Below are positions 43,674-52,771 of a stretch of 64,000 nt of DNA, in pieces (the stretch's first letter is position 1; every line of letters begins with the position of its first letter). A program made the position numbers and the translations under genes. Under the pieces are notes generated by a model. It was not told where the DNA came from and ran no database searches. It worked only from the letters and a program-made list of their open reading frames with translations. Source of the stretch: an uncultured Dermabacteraceae bacterium (GTDB taxonomy: Bacteria; Actinomycetota; Actinomycetes; Actinomycetales; Dermabacteraceae); assembly GCA_943913905.1 (NCBI GenBank), contig CALTZZ010000001.1, forward strand, positions 1-64,000. The letters are read 5' to 3'.

Positions 43674-45791
43674 ATGAGCACGCCTCACGATCCACAAGGT
43701 TCGAAGTCAACGGATCCGCCACGCGCCACTACGGGTTCCATGCGGAGCATCGCCACGAGCGATGGCCCCGCCATCTACAGCCCGCGCAAGGCTGGCCGCG
43801 AACGAGCCAAAGCCTCCCGCACATTCGGCAGCACCTTCCTGAACGACATCACCGACTACCCGCACGGGATCCACCCGGCCCTCGTTCCAGGTGTCTCCGT
43901 GGAAGACCAGAAAATCCGCTACGGGGTAGACAAAGGCATCCTCGTTATCGTGGGTCTCGCGATCATCGGGTTCGTCACCTGGGGCGTTCTCAACCCCCAA
44001 CAAACGTTCGAGGTCACCACCGCCGCCCTCGGTTGGATCACCACCAACCTTGGGTGGGTGTTCAACCTGGTGGCGATCGGAATGGTTCTGTTCCTGCTCT
44101 ACCTCGCCTTCTCCAAGTTCGGGCGCATCCCCCTGGGGCTCGACGGCGAACCAGCCGAATACTCGACGGGCTCCTGGGCCGCGATGCTCTTCGGCGCCGG
44201 GATCGGCATCGGGATCATCTTCTGGGGCCCGCTCGAACCTCTCACCTATTACGTGTCGCCCTTGCCAGGTCTGTACGAGCCAGCGACCGTAGAAGCCGTC
44301 AAGGGCGCAATGGCACAAGCCGCACTCCACTGGGGCATCAATGCCTGGGCCATCTACGCGGTCGTAGGCCTCGCCGTCTCATACGTCAGCTACCGCCGCG
44401 GCCGCGTACCCCTCATGAGCTCAATCCTCACGCCACTGTGGGGCGGCGACTCCTACTCACCGGGCGCTCGCATCATCGACGGGCTCGCCATCATCGCGAC
44501 CCTGTTCGGCACCGCTGCCGCGCTCGGCATCGGCGCACTTCAAATCGGACGCGGTTTCGAACTCGTCACCGGCTGGCCCCCCGAGGCCAACACCATGGCA
44601 CTCGTCATCATCGTGCTCCTCACGATCGGCACGATCATCTCCGCCGTCTCCGGCGTGGCCAAGGGCATCCGCATCCTCTCGAACATCAACATGGTGCTCG
44701 CGATCGCGCTCGCCCTGTTCTTCTTCATCATCGGCCCCACGGTGTTCCTCATGAACATCATCCCCGGCGTGATCGTGCAGTACTTCGCGTCTATGCCAGA
44801 CATGCTGTCGGCCACCACGGCCGACTCCCCTGAAGTCCAAAAATTCCTCTCAACCTGGACCATCTTCTACTGGGCGTGGTGGGTGAGCTGGGCGCCCTTC
44901 GTCGGCGTCTTCACCGCGAAAATCTCCAGGGGCCGCACCGTACGCCAATTCATCCTCGGCGTACTGTTCATTCCTAGCTCCATCATCGTGGGAGCATTCA
45001 CGATCCTGGGCGGCACCAGCATCTGGCTCCAGCGCCAACACGGCGAGCTCGTTCCCGGCAACGACCCCAACCAAATCCCCGCTGCGGAAGACGTATTCTT
45101 CCTGGTCCTCGACTACCTCCCCGGGCACCAGTTCATTGCGCCGATCGTGATGGTGATGCTCGCCGTCTTCTTCATCACCACCTCCGACTCCGCCTCGCTC
45201 GTGAACTCACAGCTCAGCCAGAAAGGCAACCCAAACCCGAACAAGCTGATCACCGCGTTCTGGGCCGTTGCCATGGCCGGGATAGCCGTCGTCATGCTGC
45301 TCATGGGCGGCGAGAATGCGCTGCAAGGCCTGCAGAACCTCATCACCATCACGGCACTGCCGTTCACGGTGGTCATCATCCTCATGGCCATCGCGCTCAT
45401 CAAGGAAATGCGGACGGATCCCCTGGTCATCCGCGACACGTTCGAAAAGAGCGCCGTCTCCAACGCCATCGTGCACGGCATCGAGACCCACGGAGACAAC
45501 TTCGAGATCGCCGTGAATCCCACAACTCCCGATTCACAACGTGCAGCCGGAGCCGACTTCGACTCCACCGCCGACAAAGTCACCGAGTGGTACACCCGCA
45601 CCGACGAAGACGGAAACCCCGTGGACTACGACTACGGTGCCGGCGAATACGTGGACGCTCCCGACGAGAGAGATGCCACAGACAGCGCTTTGGCCGACGA
45701 TGCTGAATCCACCACGGCCCGGCCACACTCGCACGAATCGACCACCACCGGGCGCCACGCCGCTACAAACGACGAGGCACCGGAGCAGTAG
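43674..45791 (+). CDS. BCCT-family compatible-solute transporter
   Basis: This second BCCT importer has 705 residues with twelve helices. FGAGIGIGIIFWGPLEPLTYY lies near 180, and FYWAWWVSWAPFVGVFTAKISRGRTVRQF is the BCCT signature with the Trp cage. A long N-terminal cytosolic arm (about 80 residues) and a 130-residue acidic C-tail, rich in Asp, Thr and Glu, flank the core. Both tails are longer than those of most family members and could respond to osmolality. ATG 43674 with GGGAGA upstream is the start; longer open frames upstream have no match. The terminator at 45838 follows. Confidence 0.92.
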   Translation: MSTPHDPQGSKSTDPPRATTGSMRSIATSDGPAIYSPRKAGRERAKASRTFGSTFLNDITDYPHGIHPALVPGVSVEDQKIRYGVDKGILVIVGLAIIGFVTWGVLNPQQTFEVTTAALGWITTNLGWVFNLVAIGMVLFLLYLAFSKFGRIPLGLDGEPAEYSTGSWAAMLFGAGIGIGIIFWGPLEPLTYYVSPLPGLYEPATVEAVKGAMAQAALHWGINAWAIYAVVGLAVSYVSYRRGRVPLMSSILTPLWGGDSYSPGARIIDGLAIIATLFGTAAALGIGALQIGRGFELVTGWPPEANTMALVIIVLLTIGTIISAVSGVAKGIRILSNINMVLAIALALFFFIIGPTVFLMNIIPGVIVQYFASMPDMLSATTADSPEVQKFLSTWTIFYWAWWVSWAPFVGVFTAKISRGRTVRQFILGVLFIPSSIIVGAFTILGGTSIWLQRQHGELVPGNDPNQIPAAEDVFFLVLDYLPGHQFIAPIVMVMLAVFFITTSDSASLVNSQLSQKGNPNPNKLITAFWAVAMAGIAVVMLLMGGENALQGLQNLITITALPFTVVIILMAIALIKEMRTDPLVIRDTFEKSAVSNAIVHGIETHGDNFEIAVNPTTPDSQRAAGADFDSTADKVTEWYTRTDEDGNPVDYDYGAGEYVDAPDERDATDSALADDAESTTARPHSHESTTTGRHAATNDEAPEQ

Positions 45792-45837
45792 CCGCCGTCA
45801 CAGCCACGGCCACCGCAGCAGCGGGCTCGATCACAAA

Positions 45838-45877
45838 GGTGGGGCCGACGGACATTCCCGCATCCGTCGGCCCCACC
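45838..45877. terminator. Intrinsic terminator with a GGCCGACGG stem
   Basis: GGTGGGGCCGACGGA (45838-45852) pairs with TCCGTCGGCCCCACC (45863-45877), a perfect 15-bp stem. A T-rich stretch follows. It separates the BCCT gene from the convergent NUDIX gene. Both arms contain the recurrent GGCCGACGG motif. Confidence 0.85.
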
Positions 45878-45931
45878 TCCGTTTGTTTAGCCATGCCCCC
45901 TACGCAGCTGCACTGCTACACGTCTACACAG

Positions 45932-46423
45932 CTACACAGCGTGACGCACGCTGCCAATTGTGCGCGGGCGAATACTCGGATCCGACTGCAACCATTGCGC
46001 AACACCTGGCGGCCGCACGTCATGATTGTGCAGGTCATCCATGTGTATCCAACGCACCCCCACCTGGCTCGGGTCGTGCCCCTCCCCCACATGGGGCTCA
46101 GCCCCCGGTTCGAGGTCGCACCAAAACACCAGATTTTGCTGGTGGAACAGGAGCGCCCGGTCGCGGTGCTGCCCAACAGTCGTGCTGAGAAGATCGAACG
46201 TGAACGCCAAGTCATACACGCGCGGACGAGCACCAACCTCTTCCTCACACTCGCGCACAAGGGCGTCCGCCTGACCCTCGCCATGCTCCTGCCCACCCCC
46301 GGGCAGCACGAAGACACTGTTGCCCTCAACGTCCAAATTCTCATTAAACAAGACTTCGGTGCCGCGCACGATCAGCGCCTTCACACCCACACGGACATTC
46401 GAATAGCCAGGATCCAGTTCCAT
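45932..46423 (-). CDS. NUDIX hydrolase
   Basis: The 163-residue protein (from ATG 46423) has one NUDIX domain. The box GGQEHGEGQADALVRECEEEVGA fits G-x5-E-x7-REUxEExGU. It hydrolyses a nucleoside diphosphate linked to another group; the substrate cannot be told. The start is in MELDPGYSNVRVGVKAL. A second ATG three codons upstream is possible, and longer frames run through unrelated Pro/Arg-rich sequence. Confidence 0.88.
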   Translation of the reverse strand: MELDPGYSNVRVGVKALIVRGTEVLFNENLDVEGNSVFVLPGGGQEHGEGQADALVRECEEEVGARPRVYDLAFTFDLLSTTVGQHRDRALLFHQQNLVFWCDLEPGAEPHVGEGHDPSQVGVRWIHMDDLHNHDVRPPGVAQWLQSDPSIRPRTIGSVRHAV

Positions 46424-46668
46424 GCCCACCATCGTAGCTACGGCACATGAGGGCAGGCAGAAGCACCCCACGCACGAAAGAACAGCGAGATACCGCGGAA
46501 CGACCGTGGGGCCAGTTCGCCCCGCGGGTCGGCCGAGGGACCAGCTCATCCCGCGTGGCCAGCTCGCCGCGGGGGCATGTAGCGCTGGCACGCTTGCTGC
46601 ACCCAAGCCGTTCATCAACATCAGGTCGTGCGCGGATGCGGGCAACACAGCTCGAAGCGCCGCGCTCG

Positions 46669-47268
46669 TTAGTCCTTCACAAGGTGCGCGGTAAGGCCGT
46701 CGGGCGCGAACTCCAGGTGCGAAGTCAGGTCATCGACCGTGTCCAGCACCGTCAACTTCGAGCGCGCAGCACCAAGCACCTGACGCCACACGAGCTCACC
46801 CGGGCTATCCACCTCCGGCTCGAGCGCCAGGATCGCATCGGTCACGAGGTCCACGTATTCCGCGAACGACGTCGCAAGCAGATGCATATCCAGTTCCTCG
46901 TTGATCCACCACACACCACCGGGCACGCCCTCTTCGTTGATCGTCAGAATCACGGCGTCTTCGATGGTTTCAAACAGCGGGTAGTAGCTCATGGGATCAC
47001 CGAGCAGCGTGAATGGGCCCAGATCCGTGCGCTCTTCGGCAAGAAGGTTCAGTTCGAACTCCTCGCCCACACGGGCGCCCGCCATCTCGTCGGCCAGATC
47101 CTTGAGTGCAGGGGGAACGTCGGCGGCAGATTCCTCGGGGTCAATGGGGGTGGCGACGCCGTCGGACGCCGCCACAGCCGCCGCGAGCCGCTCCAAAGCA
47201 GCCCGCGCGCGAGACATATCGATCGTTTCCTTGGGTTCAGGCCAGTTCAAAGCGAGGGGCTGGTTCAT
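46669..47268 (-). CDS. SMI1/KNR4 (SUKH)-like protein, weak match
   Basis: The 199-residue acidic protein starts MNQPLALNWPEPKETIDM and has an Ala-rich helix in the first 40 residues. The later region ETIEDAVILTINEEGVPGGVWWINEELDMHLLATSFAEYVDLV has the look of SMI1/KNR4/SUKH folds, which often act as immunity proteins. The match is by pattern only. No toxin gene adjoins it. About 245 bp upstream of the NUDIX start side and 550 bp on the other side are without genes. A regulatory or immunity function is possible. Confidence 0.55.
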   Translation of the reverse strand: MNQPLALNWPEPKETIDMSRARAALERLAAAVAASDGVATPIDPEESAADVPPALKDLADEMAGARVGEEFELNLLAEERTDLGPFTLLGDPMSYYPLFETIEDAVILTINEEGVPGGVWWINEELDMHLLATSFAEYVDLVTDAILALEPEVDSPGELVWRQVLGAARSKLTVLDTVDDLTSHLEFAPDGLTAHLVKD

Positions 47269-47634
47269 GGGAAAGTCCTCTCCAAAAGACGGCGATCGCG
47301 GTTCACAATCCAGGCCAGTGCAGCGTCACGGTGACCGCCACACCTCCAGTAAAGAACGCGCGTGTGAAAGAGTCGTGAACAACCACGCGGATTTTGATGT
47401 GACCCGCGCCTTATTTCTCAGGAAAACCGCGGAGCGAAAGCGCTCTCGCCTGGGGAAATACGAAACCGTTGTGGACTGTTTGCAGAAATGTACCGCCGCT
47501 CCCAGGAAACTAATAGTTCCAGTCCAGCTCCTGGCGAGGAAGGCACGGTTATATGTAATCACGCGTTAGCGGCGTACCGATCTTTTGAGGAGAGGATCCG
47601 TACATTGAGGCCCTAGCGCGGGGGAAAGGGATAA
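47269..47634. other. Non-coding stretch upstream of the SUKH-like gene
   Basis: No credible gene was seen. A near-palindrome GGAAACTAATAGTTCC is at 47505-47520. It may hold the promoter of the 46669-47268 gene, which reads leftward from 47268. Confidence 0.45.
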
Positions 47635-47664
47635 GACCCCGGCTCGTGGGGACGAGCCGGGGTC
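47635..47664. terminator. Strong terminator-like hairpin
   Basis: GACCCCGGCTCGT (47635-47647) pairs with ACGAGCCGGGGTC (47652-47664) around GGGG, a perfect 13-bp stem. It lies downstream of the DUF559-type gene (minus strand). Confidence 0.8.
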
Positions 47665-47668
47665 CTTT

Positions 47669-47718
47669 CATGTTCGAGACCATTGATGTTCGGGGCCTTT
47701 TCATGTTCGAGGCCATCC
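47669..47718. repeat. Three short tandem repeats
   Basis: Three imperfect units of 16-17 bp begin at 47669 (CATGTTCGAGACCATT), 47685 (GATGTTCGGGGCCTTTT) and 47702 (CATGTTCGAGGCCATCC). They lie between the terminator and the left palindromic element. Confidence 0.6.
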
Positions 47719-47765
47719 ATATCCCGGGGCTCCCGAGGCTTCCGGCAGTCCTCCGCAACGTTTGT

Positions 47766-47818
47766 ACGGTTTATGGCGCCTGGAGCGTGCCCAAGCGCCA
47801 TAAAACGTCCACTATTTT
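47766..47818. repeat. Palindromic 53-bp element, left copy
   Basis: This is a 53-bp sequence with the core TTTATGGCGC and its complement GCGCCATAAA. It matches the right copy at 48913-48965 in 48 of 53 positions. Its last base coincides with the stop codon of the DUF559-type gene. It is an imperfect version of the right copy's palindrome. Confidence 0.85.
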
Positions 47819-48840
47819 CACGCTCCTCTCGCCCGGAGCAACTGGGCAACAAGCTGCACCGCCCGGCTACCCGCCAAACGCTCCATGACCACCGATTCCG
47901 AATCTCCACGTCGGGGCGCGGGCAAGTCAGTGGCGTACAGCCGCACGGTCGAGACTCCATGCGAGCGATAGGCTTCGTCCTTGTCGCGGTCAGCCGTAAA
48001 GGTCTTCAGCATCCGATGATGCGAACCGTCGTACTCCGCTGCAACTTTCAACTGCGGCCACCAAAAATCCGGCGTACTCACGTAACCGACCCCTGGCAGC
48101 ACCACCGGCAGGTTCAACTCTGGCGCAGGCAAACGCGACGCAGCGAACGCCGCACGGGCCCTCGTTTCTTGCACAGAATCAGCCCCCATCCGCGCCAACC
48201 TCAATGCGCGCCGGGCGATAGCCACGCCCTTAACTCCCTTATAACGCTCCAAGAGTTGCCCCAGTTCAGCCGCGGACGAGTAGGGCTCCGTTCGCCCCTT
48301 TTCGAACTGCGGCCGAGGAACCCGAATGAGATGCTCAGCGATAGCAACGAGAAAATCGAACGGCACAACGGTGGCAAGAGAAAGCCACGTCCGCGGCCGC
48401 GTCATGATCACCCTTCCACCTGACGCCACGCCTTGCCGCTTTTGCGTAGCTGAAGAACGGAAGCGCAGAACATCGCGTACATCAAGCCGATCCCGGATCA
48501 GTCTTATAGCCGACGCCGTCGGCCGAGCTCCTGCTTCCACAACGGTCATTGTTGTGGGGGCTAGCGGGTCATCATTGGCGAGCCAGGATGGAAGTGGAAA
48601 CGCAAACACTTGGGCGGCGGATACACCTGAGATTGCGCACGTCCGCCATTTCCGTGACCGAGCGATGGTAACTGCGGAAGCGGTCAGCTCGAGGCTGGCC
48701 GGGGCATCGAGGCCCGGGCCGAGCGGCATAACGTCAGAGCGCCTGAGACGGTCTACCGAAATGCCGTGCGCAATTGCTTCAGACCGAAGGAAAGGGCGGT
48801 CTTGCAACTCGGGCGGAAGTGGTTGAGCGGCTGGCGTCAT
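47818..48840 (-). CDS. DUF559-type endonuclease-domain protein (AbiEi-like N-terminus)
   Basis: The protein has 340 residues and the common actinobacterial layout. An N-terminal winged-helix or AbiEi-like antitoxin region has LRSEAIAHGISVDRLRRSD and AAQVFAFPLPSW. A middle with THAHR-like elements is lost or diverged. The C-terminal DUF559/Vsr-like nuclease fold has LKVAAEYDGSHHR, then RDKDEAYRSHGVSTVRLYATDL. This EYDG..H pattern is typical. Whether it cuts DNA is unknown. The ATG is 48838-48840. It is bracketed by two copies of a 53-bp palindromic element, one touching its stop codon and one 68 bp before its start. Confidence 0.8.
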   Translation of the reverse strand: MTPAAQPLPPELQDRPFLRSEAIAHGISVDRLRRSDVMPLGPGLDAPASLELTASAVTIARSRKWRTCAISGVSAAQVFAFPLPSWLANDDPLAPTTMTVVEAGARPTASAIRLIRDRLDVRDVLRFRSSATQKRQGVASGGRVIMTRPRTWLSLATVVPFDFLVAIAEHLIRVPRPQFEKGRTEPYSSAAELGQLLERYKGVKGVAIARRALRLARMGADSVQETRARAAFAASRLPAPELNLPVVLPGVGYVSTPDFWWPQLKVAAEYDGSHHRMLKTFTADRDKDEAYRSHGVSTVRLYATDLPAPRRGDSESVVMERLAGSRAVQLVAQLLRARGA

Positions 48841-48908
48841 GCCTGCATCGTGCCTGCGACTGGGAGCTTCGGCGCGGATCAAGGTCAGGAATGGGGATGC
48901 GCAAACGT

Positions 48909-48965
48909 GTGGACGGTTTATGGCGCCTAGATCGGGCCCAGGCGCCATAAACCGTCCACTATTTT
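48909..48965. repeat. Palindromic element, right copy
   Basis: GTGGACGGTTTATGGCGCCT (48909-48928) is a perfect 20-bp inverted repeat with AGGCGCCATAAACCGTCCAC (48940-48959), an 11-nt loop, then TATTTT. It lies 69 bp upstream of the DUF559-type gene start. The 53-bp direct repeat with the left copy spans 48913-48965. Confidence 0.9.
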
Positions 48966-49113
48966 GAAGCGAGGCGAATGGAACCGGGTGACGCCGGGCA
49001 GGGCGCCGCCTCCCCGGGCATCGCCGCCTAGACCAGGGTGCCGCATGCCACCTATCCGGGGCATCACCACCCACCCCGGATGCCGCCCAATGGCTAGCCC
49101 CACACGTCGCCAG

Positions 49114-50154
49114 CTAGCCCCGAATGTCGATGCCGAACACCCTTTTGACCTGGGCGGTCACCATTTGGGGGTGCCGACGGTCGCTCGGGGTCGACGCCCA
49201 CGGGGTGAAGAGTCCGGGAAAGTCCGGGTGTGTGACTTTGCCGTGGGTGGCGCCCGAGCTCGACACCACGAACCCGTGGTCTTCAAGTCGTTTCTTGAGG
49301 GCTCGCACGTCTCCGGGGTGGCGGGTGCCGCGTTTTTTGCGGTTGCTCTTGCCTGCGAGTTCGGCCGGGTCTACCGGGTCTGCGTCGTCGGGTCGAACGG
49401 CGAGGGCGTAGCGGCTGGGGAAAGCTCCGATCACGTGGTTGCCTGCTCGTCGCACTTGCACGGTCCAGGGGCCGCGGCAGTAGTGGTCGCTTGTGCCGGC
49501 GTCGCCGGTCCATACTTCGTCTGGTTCGGCGATTGTGAGGACGATGGCATCATGCGTGATGTGTGCCAGGGAGGCGCCCGAGACGGTGCGGACTTCCTCG
49601 TCGTTGATGCGGAGCGGACGCGTGTATGGGCGGGGGTCATCTGGGTTGATGGTGACGACGGCGTCGGCCGGGGCGGGGGTCGGTGGCGGCACGAGTTCGA
49701 ATCGTTCGGCTGGTTTCTCGGCGGATTTCTTGGCCGACTGGGGTGCGGGCCGCGGTCCCGGTTTAAGGGGCTGAGGACCTGGTTTCGGAGTCTGGGGATC
49801 TGGTTTCGGAGCCTGGGGTCCCGATTTTTCTGCCTGAGCACCCGGGTTCGGGGCCGACGGCTGCTGCAGCGCTGAGGGGCGCGGTGAAGGCGTCGCGACC
49901 GTGCCGTAGTTTGAGGTGTCGGTTTTTCGGGCCGACGAATTAGGGGCCGGCGGTTGCGGGTCCGACGAATTAGGGGCCGACGACTGACGGGCTGGCGGTT
50001 GCGGAGCCGATGAATCTGCGGCTGACGACTTCGAGGCCGACGGGCTCGGCACCGCCGTGTAGTCCACGGGGCGCACGCGCTTCTTGGGGTCGCCAAAGCG
50101 CGCGAGCTGTCCCGGTGTGGGGACGGGGTTCTGGGGCTTTGGGCGTTCGGCCAT
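49114..50154 (-). CDS. Low-complexity protein with a C-terminal HicA-like domain
   Basis: The protein has 346 residues from ATG 50154. The first 155 residues are a Pro/Ser/Ala-rich low-complexity region made of short repeats (PQPPAPNSS, PKPGPQP). A middle domain follows (about 175-275, with ARPYTRPLRIND-like and SGASLAHITHDAIVLTIAEPDEVWTG blocks). The last 60 residues, LKKRLEDHGFVVSSSGATHGKVTHP and then PSDRRHPQMVTAQVKRVFG, look like the HicA-type small RNA-binding fold. No HicB adjoins it. A fused, cell-specific role is possible. The function is unknown. Confidence 0.65.
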   Translation of the reverse strand: MAERPKPQNPVPTPGQLARFGDPKKRVRPVDYTAVPSPSASKSSAADSSAPQPPARQSSAPNSSDPQPPAPNSSARKTDTSNYGTVATPSPRPSALQQPSAPNPGAQAEKSGPQAPKPDPQTPKPGPQPLKPGPRPAPQSAKKSAEKPAERFELVPPPTPAPADAVVTINPDDPRPYTRPLRINDEEVRTVSGASLAHITHDAIVLTIAEPDEVWTGDAGTSDHYCRGPWTVQVRRAGNHVIGAFPSRYALAVRPDDADPVDPAELAGKSNRKKRGTRHPGDVRALKKRLEDHGFVVSSSGATHGKVTHPDFPGLFTPWASTPSDRRHPQMVTAQVKRVFGIDIRG

Positions 50155-50377
50155 GTCTGCCACGCTACACGTGCGCTAACCTGACGAGCGTGTTCGTTCT
50201 TTATTCTGGCCCTCGCTCGGTGCCTGCTGCTGCCTGCCATTTTGTGGCTCCGGTGGCGCAGCGCATCCGCCGTGGCTTCGTGCTGCGGAACGTTGCCGCG
50301 GGGCGTAGCGCGCATGCGCAACGCGGGCTAAAGGCTTTGGGGGCCGCCCCTTTTTCACCCTTTCGGGGGCGATAGTC

Positions 50378-51535
50378 GTGGCAGGTGCGGACGCGGTGCA
50401 GTGTCGATTCTTTGAGGCGGGGCAGTGTGGCTCGTGCACGCTGATGCCGGTGCCTCATCCACGGCAGGTGGCAGACGCGCAGGCAGCACTCGAGGCGGCG
50501 ATCAGTGGTGCACCGGCCATCGAGTGGCTTCCGCCGATCGTGAGCGAACCGTGGGCGTTCCGCACGAAAGCGAAGATGGCCGTGGCGGGGACTGCGGCCG
50601 CGCCGGTTCTCACCTTTCCCGGTGGCAATCCAGACGTTGACCTGGCGCAATGCCCGCTGTATCCGCGGCTCGTGACCGAGGTGTTGGAGAGCGCGCGCGA
50701 GGTGATCCGTCGGGCCCAGGTTCCGCCGTACAGCCGTGAGACGCGGCGCGGCGAGGTGAAGTACGTGCTCGTGACGGCGAGCGAGACGGAGGCGTTGGTG
50801 CGGTTTGTGCTGCGCTCGGATTCCGCGCTTCCCCGCATCCGTGAGCACCTGGACAAGCTTGATCCGCGCGCGGTGAGCGTGAGCGCGAATATTCAGCCTG
50901 CGCATGCGGCGATTATTGAGGGCGATACGGATATTCAGCTGGCAGGGGCGGACCGGCTCCGGATGCCGGTGGGGCCGGTGGCGCTCGGTGTGCTTCCACG
51001 CTCGTTCACGCAGACGAACACGGCCGTGGCCGCGCAGCTGTATGCGCAGGTCGCGGACTGGCTGTTGGACGAGGGAGGCTCGAGAGCGTGGGACATTTTT
51101 TGCGGCGTGGGCGGCTTCGGCCTCACGCTCGCGCATGCCGCCCGCGAGCGCGGTACACCTATCACCGTGCACGGTGTTGAAATCACTGAGGCCGCGATTG
51201 AGAGTGCGACGGCGTCGGCCGCGGAGATGGGGGTGGATGCGCAGTTCACGGCGGGGAATGCGGTGGCCTGGGCGTCGGCCCAACCGAACACCGAGAGACC
51301 CGGTGCGGCGATCGTGAATCCGCCCCGGCGCGGGTTGGGACCCACGTTCGCGGAGTGGCTCAACACGTCCGCGATTCCCGTGATCGCGTATTCGAGCTGT
51401 AATCCCGACACCCTGGCGGCGGACCTCGCGTGGATGCCGAACTATCGGGTGGCGAAGGGCCGCCTCGTGGACATGTTTCCGCACACCGCGCATAACGAAG
51501 CTGTTGTTCTCCTCGTCCGAAAGGACCGCGCATGA
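50378..51535 (+). CDS. rlmC: 23S rRNA (uracil-C5)-methyltransferase RlmC-type
   Basis: The 385-residue protein methylates a uridine in rRNA with SAM. The N-terminal CRFFEAGQCGSC fits the Fe-S-type CxYxxxxxCxSC motif of RlmC. It then has RSFTQTN, the SAM-binding DIFCGVGGFGLTLA, NPPRRGLG, and the catalytic YSSCNPDTLAADL with the nucleophile Cys. The start is GTG 50378. It overlaps the asparaginase gene by 4 nt (ATGA). RlmC and RlmD share these motifs; the short N-terminus without a TRAM domain favours RlmC. Confidence 0.88.
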   Translation: MAGADAVQCRFFEAGQCGSCTLMPVPHPRQVADAQAALEAAISGAPAIEWLPPIVSEPWAFRTKAKMAVAGTAAAPVLTFPGGNPDVDLAQCPLYPRLVTEVLESAREVIRRAQVPPYSRETRRGEVKYVLVTASETEALVRFVLRSDSALPRIREHLDKLDPRAVSVSANIQPAHAAIIEGDTDIQLAGADRLRMPVGPVALGVLPRSFTQTNTAVAAQLYAQVADWLLDEGGSRAWDIFCGVGGFGLTLAHAARERGTPITVHGVEITEAAIESATASAAEMGVDAQFTAGNAVAWASAQPNTERPGAAIVNPPRRGLGPTFAEWLNTSAIPVIAYSSCNPDTLAADLAWMPNYRVAKGRLVDMFPHTAHNEAVVLLVRKDRA

Positions 51536-52737
51536 CTACCGATCCGTTCCCGAGCGTTCCCGAGTCTGCGGTGGCGGCAGGGGCCAACGCCGCCAGGGTA
51601 GCTGTGGGGGCCAGCGTCGCCGGCATGGCGGCGGGGGCCGACGGCTCCCCCAGCGGGGCCAGCGCCGAGCACCGCATCGTGATCATTGGCGTGGGTGGCA
51701 CGATCGCAATGCGGGTTGACGCTGAGGGGTCGAATGCTGCGCCGGGCGCACAACCCGATGCGTCGATGTTTCCGATCCCGGGCGTCACGCTGGATTTTCG
51801 TGAGGTCGCGAATGTGGGGTCGCCGTCGCTGCAGGTGGAGCACATTGTGGCGGCGCTTCAGGAAGCAGATGCTGCCGTTGCGGATGGTGCGCGTGGCGTC
51901 GTGATCACTCACGGCACCGACACCCTGGAGGAGACCGCTTTCTTCCTCAACCGGTTCTGGCCGCATGACGCGCCGCTCGTGGTGACGGGTGCGATGCGCC
52001 CGGCGAACGCGCCCGGTGCCGACGGCCCCGCGAATCTGCACGATTCGATCATCGCTGCGGCCAGCGACAATGCCCGTGGCCTGGGGGTTCTCGCCGTGTT
52101 CGATTCGCTTGTGCATTCGGCTGATCGGGCTACGAAGGCCAGTTCTCGCAGCGTGGATGCGTTCGCGTCGGAACCGTCGGGGCCGCTCGCGATCGTCAAT
52201 GGTCGTTCGTTGACCCACGTATATGCGCTCCCACCTACTCCTGCCCGACTGCCGCTCAGCGTGCTGCTTTCCCAGGACTCTTCGGGGCCGACGCCGTCGG
52301 CGCTTCCCACCGTGCCCGTCCTTGGGATTGGGCTGTTTGACCACGGGGAGGCGCTCGCAGCGCTGCTCGGTGCCGCAGGTGGGGCAGCCGCAGAAGGAGC
52401 GGAAGAAACGACAGCGAAAACGGGCAGCGAGCCGCGAATCGCAGGGCTCGTGATCAACGGTGTGGGTATGGGCCACGTTCCCGAAACGGTGGTGCCGCTC
52501 GTGAGGCGCGCCGTGGAGTCCGGCATCACCGTGGTTGTGGCTACCCGCATTCCCGAGGGCGGCACCTCCACGCATCATTACTCATACCCCGGGTCCGAAG
52601 TGGATCTGATCCGAAACGGCGCAATCATGGCCGGGTCGCTCAGCGCCCACAAAGCGCGGATCCTGCTCCAGGCCCTGCTTGCCGCAGGCAGCACGAAGGA
52701 GCAGATCGCGGAGGAGTTCGCGGCGTTCGCGTACTAA
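51532..52737 (+). CDS. ansA: L-asparaginase
   Basis: It hydrolyses L-asparagine to aspartate and ammonia. The 401 residues include a 45-residue Ala/Gly/Ser-rich N-terminal extension. GVGGTIAMR holds the catalytic Thr, and THGTDTLEETAFFLN holds the second active-site TDT. MRPANAPGADGPANLHDSI and the C-terminal ATRIPEGGTSTHHYSY agree with the family. An insertion of about 30 residues (AAGGAAAEGAEETTAKTGSE) lies near 280. There is no signal peptide, so it is cytosolic. The overlap with rlmC points to one transcript, with mntR 35 bp further on. Confidence 0.9.
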   Translation: MTTDPFPSVPESAVAAGANAARVAVGASVAGMAAGADGSPSGASAEHRIVIIGVGGTIAMRVDAEGSNAAPGAQPDASMFPIPGVTLDFREVANVGSPSLQVEHIVAALQEADAAVADGARGVVITHGTDTLEETAFFLNRFWPHDAPLVVTGAMRPANAPGADGPANLHDSIIAAASDNARGLGVLAVFDSLVHSADRATKASSRSVDAFASEPSGPLAIVNGRSLTHVYALPPTPARLPLSVLLSQDSSGPTPSALPTVPVLGIGLFDHGEALAALLGAAGGAAAEGAEETTAKTGSEPRIAGLVINGVGMGHVPETVVPLVRRAVESGITVVVATRIPEGGTSTHHYSYPGSEVDLIRNGAIMAGSLSAHKARILLQALLAAGSTKEQIAEEFAAFAY

Positions 52738-52771
52738 CTCGCGCGACTGCTCCGCTTGCTACTGTGACGGT

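Noticed and set aside
50250..50330. tRNA-like stretch upstream of rlmC
   Set aside because: No T-arm (GTTCGANTC) and no closed acceptor stem could be found.
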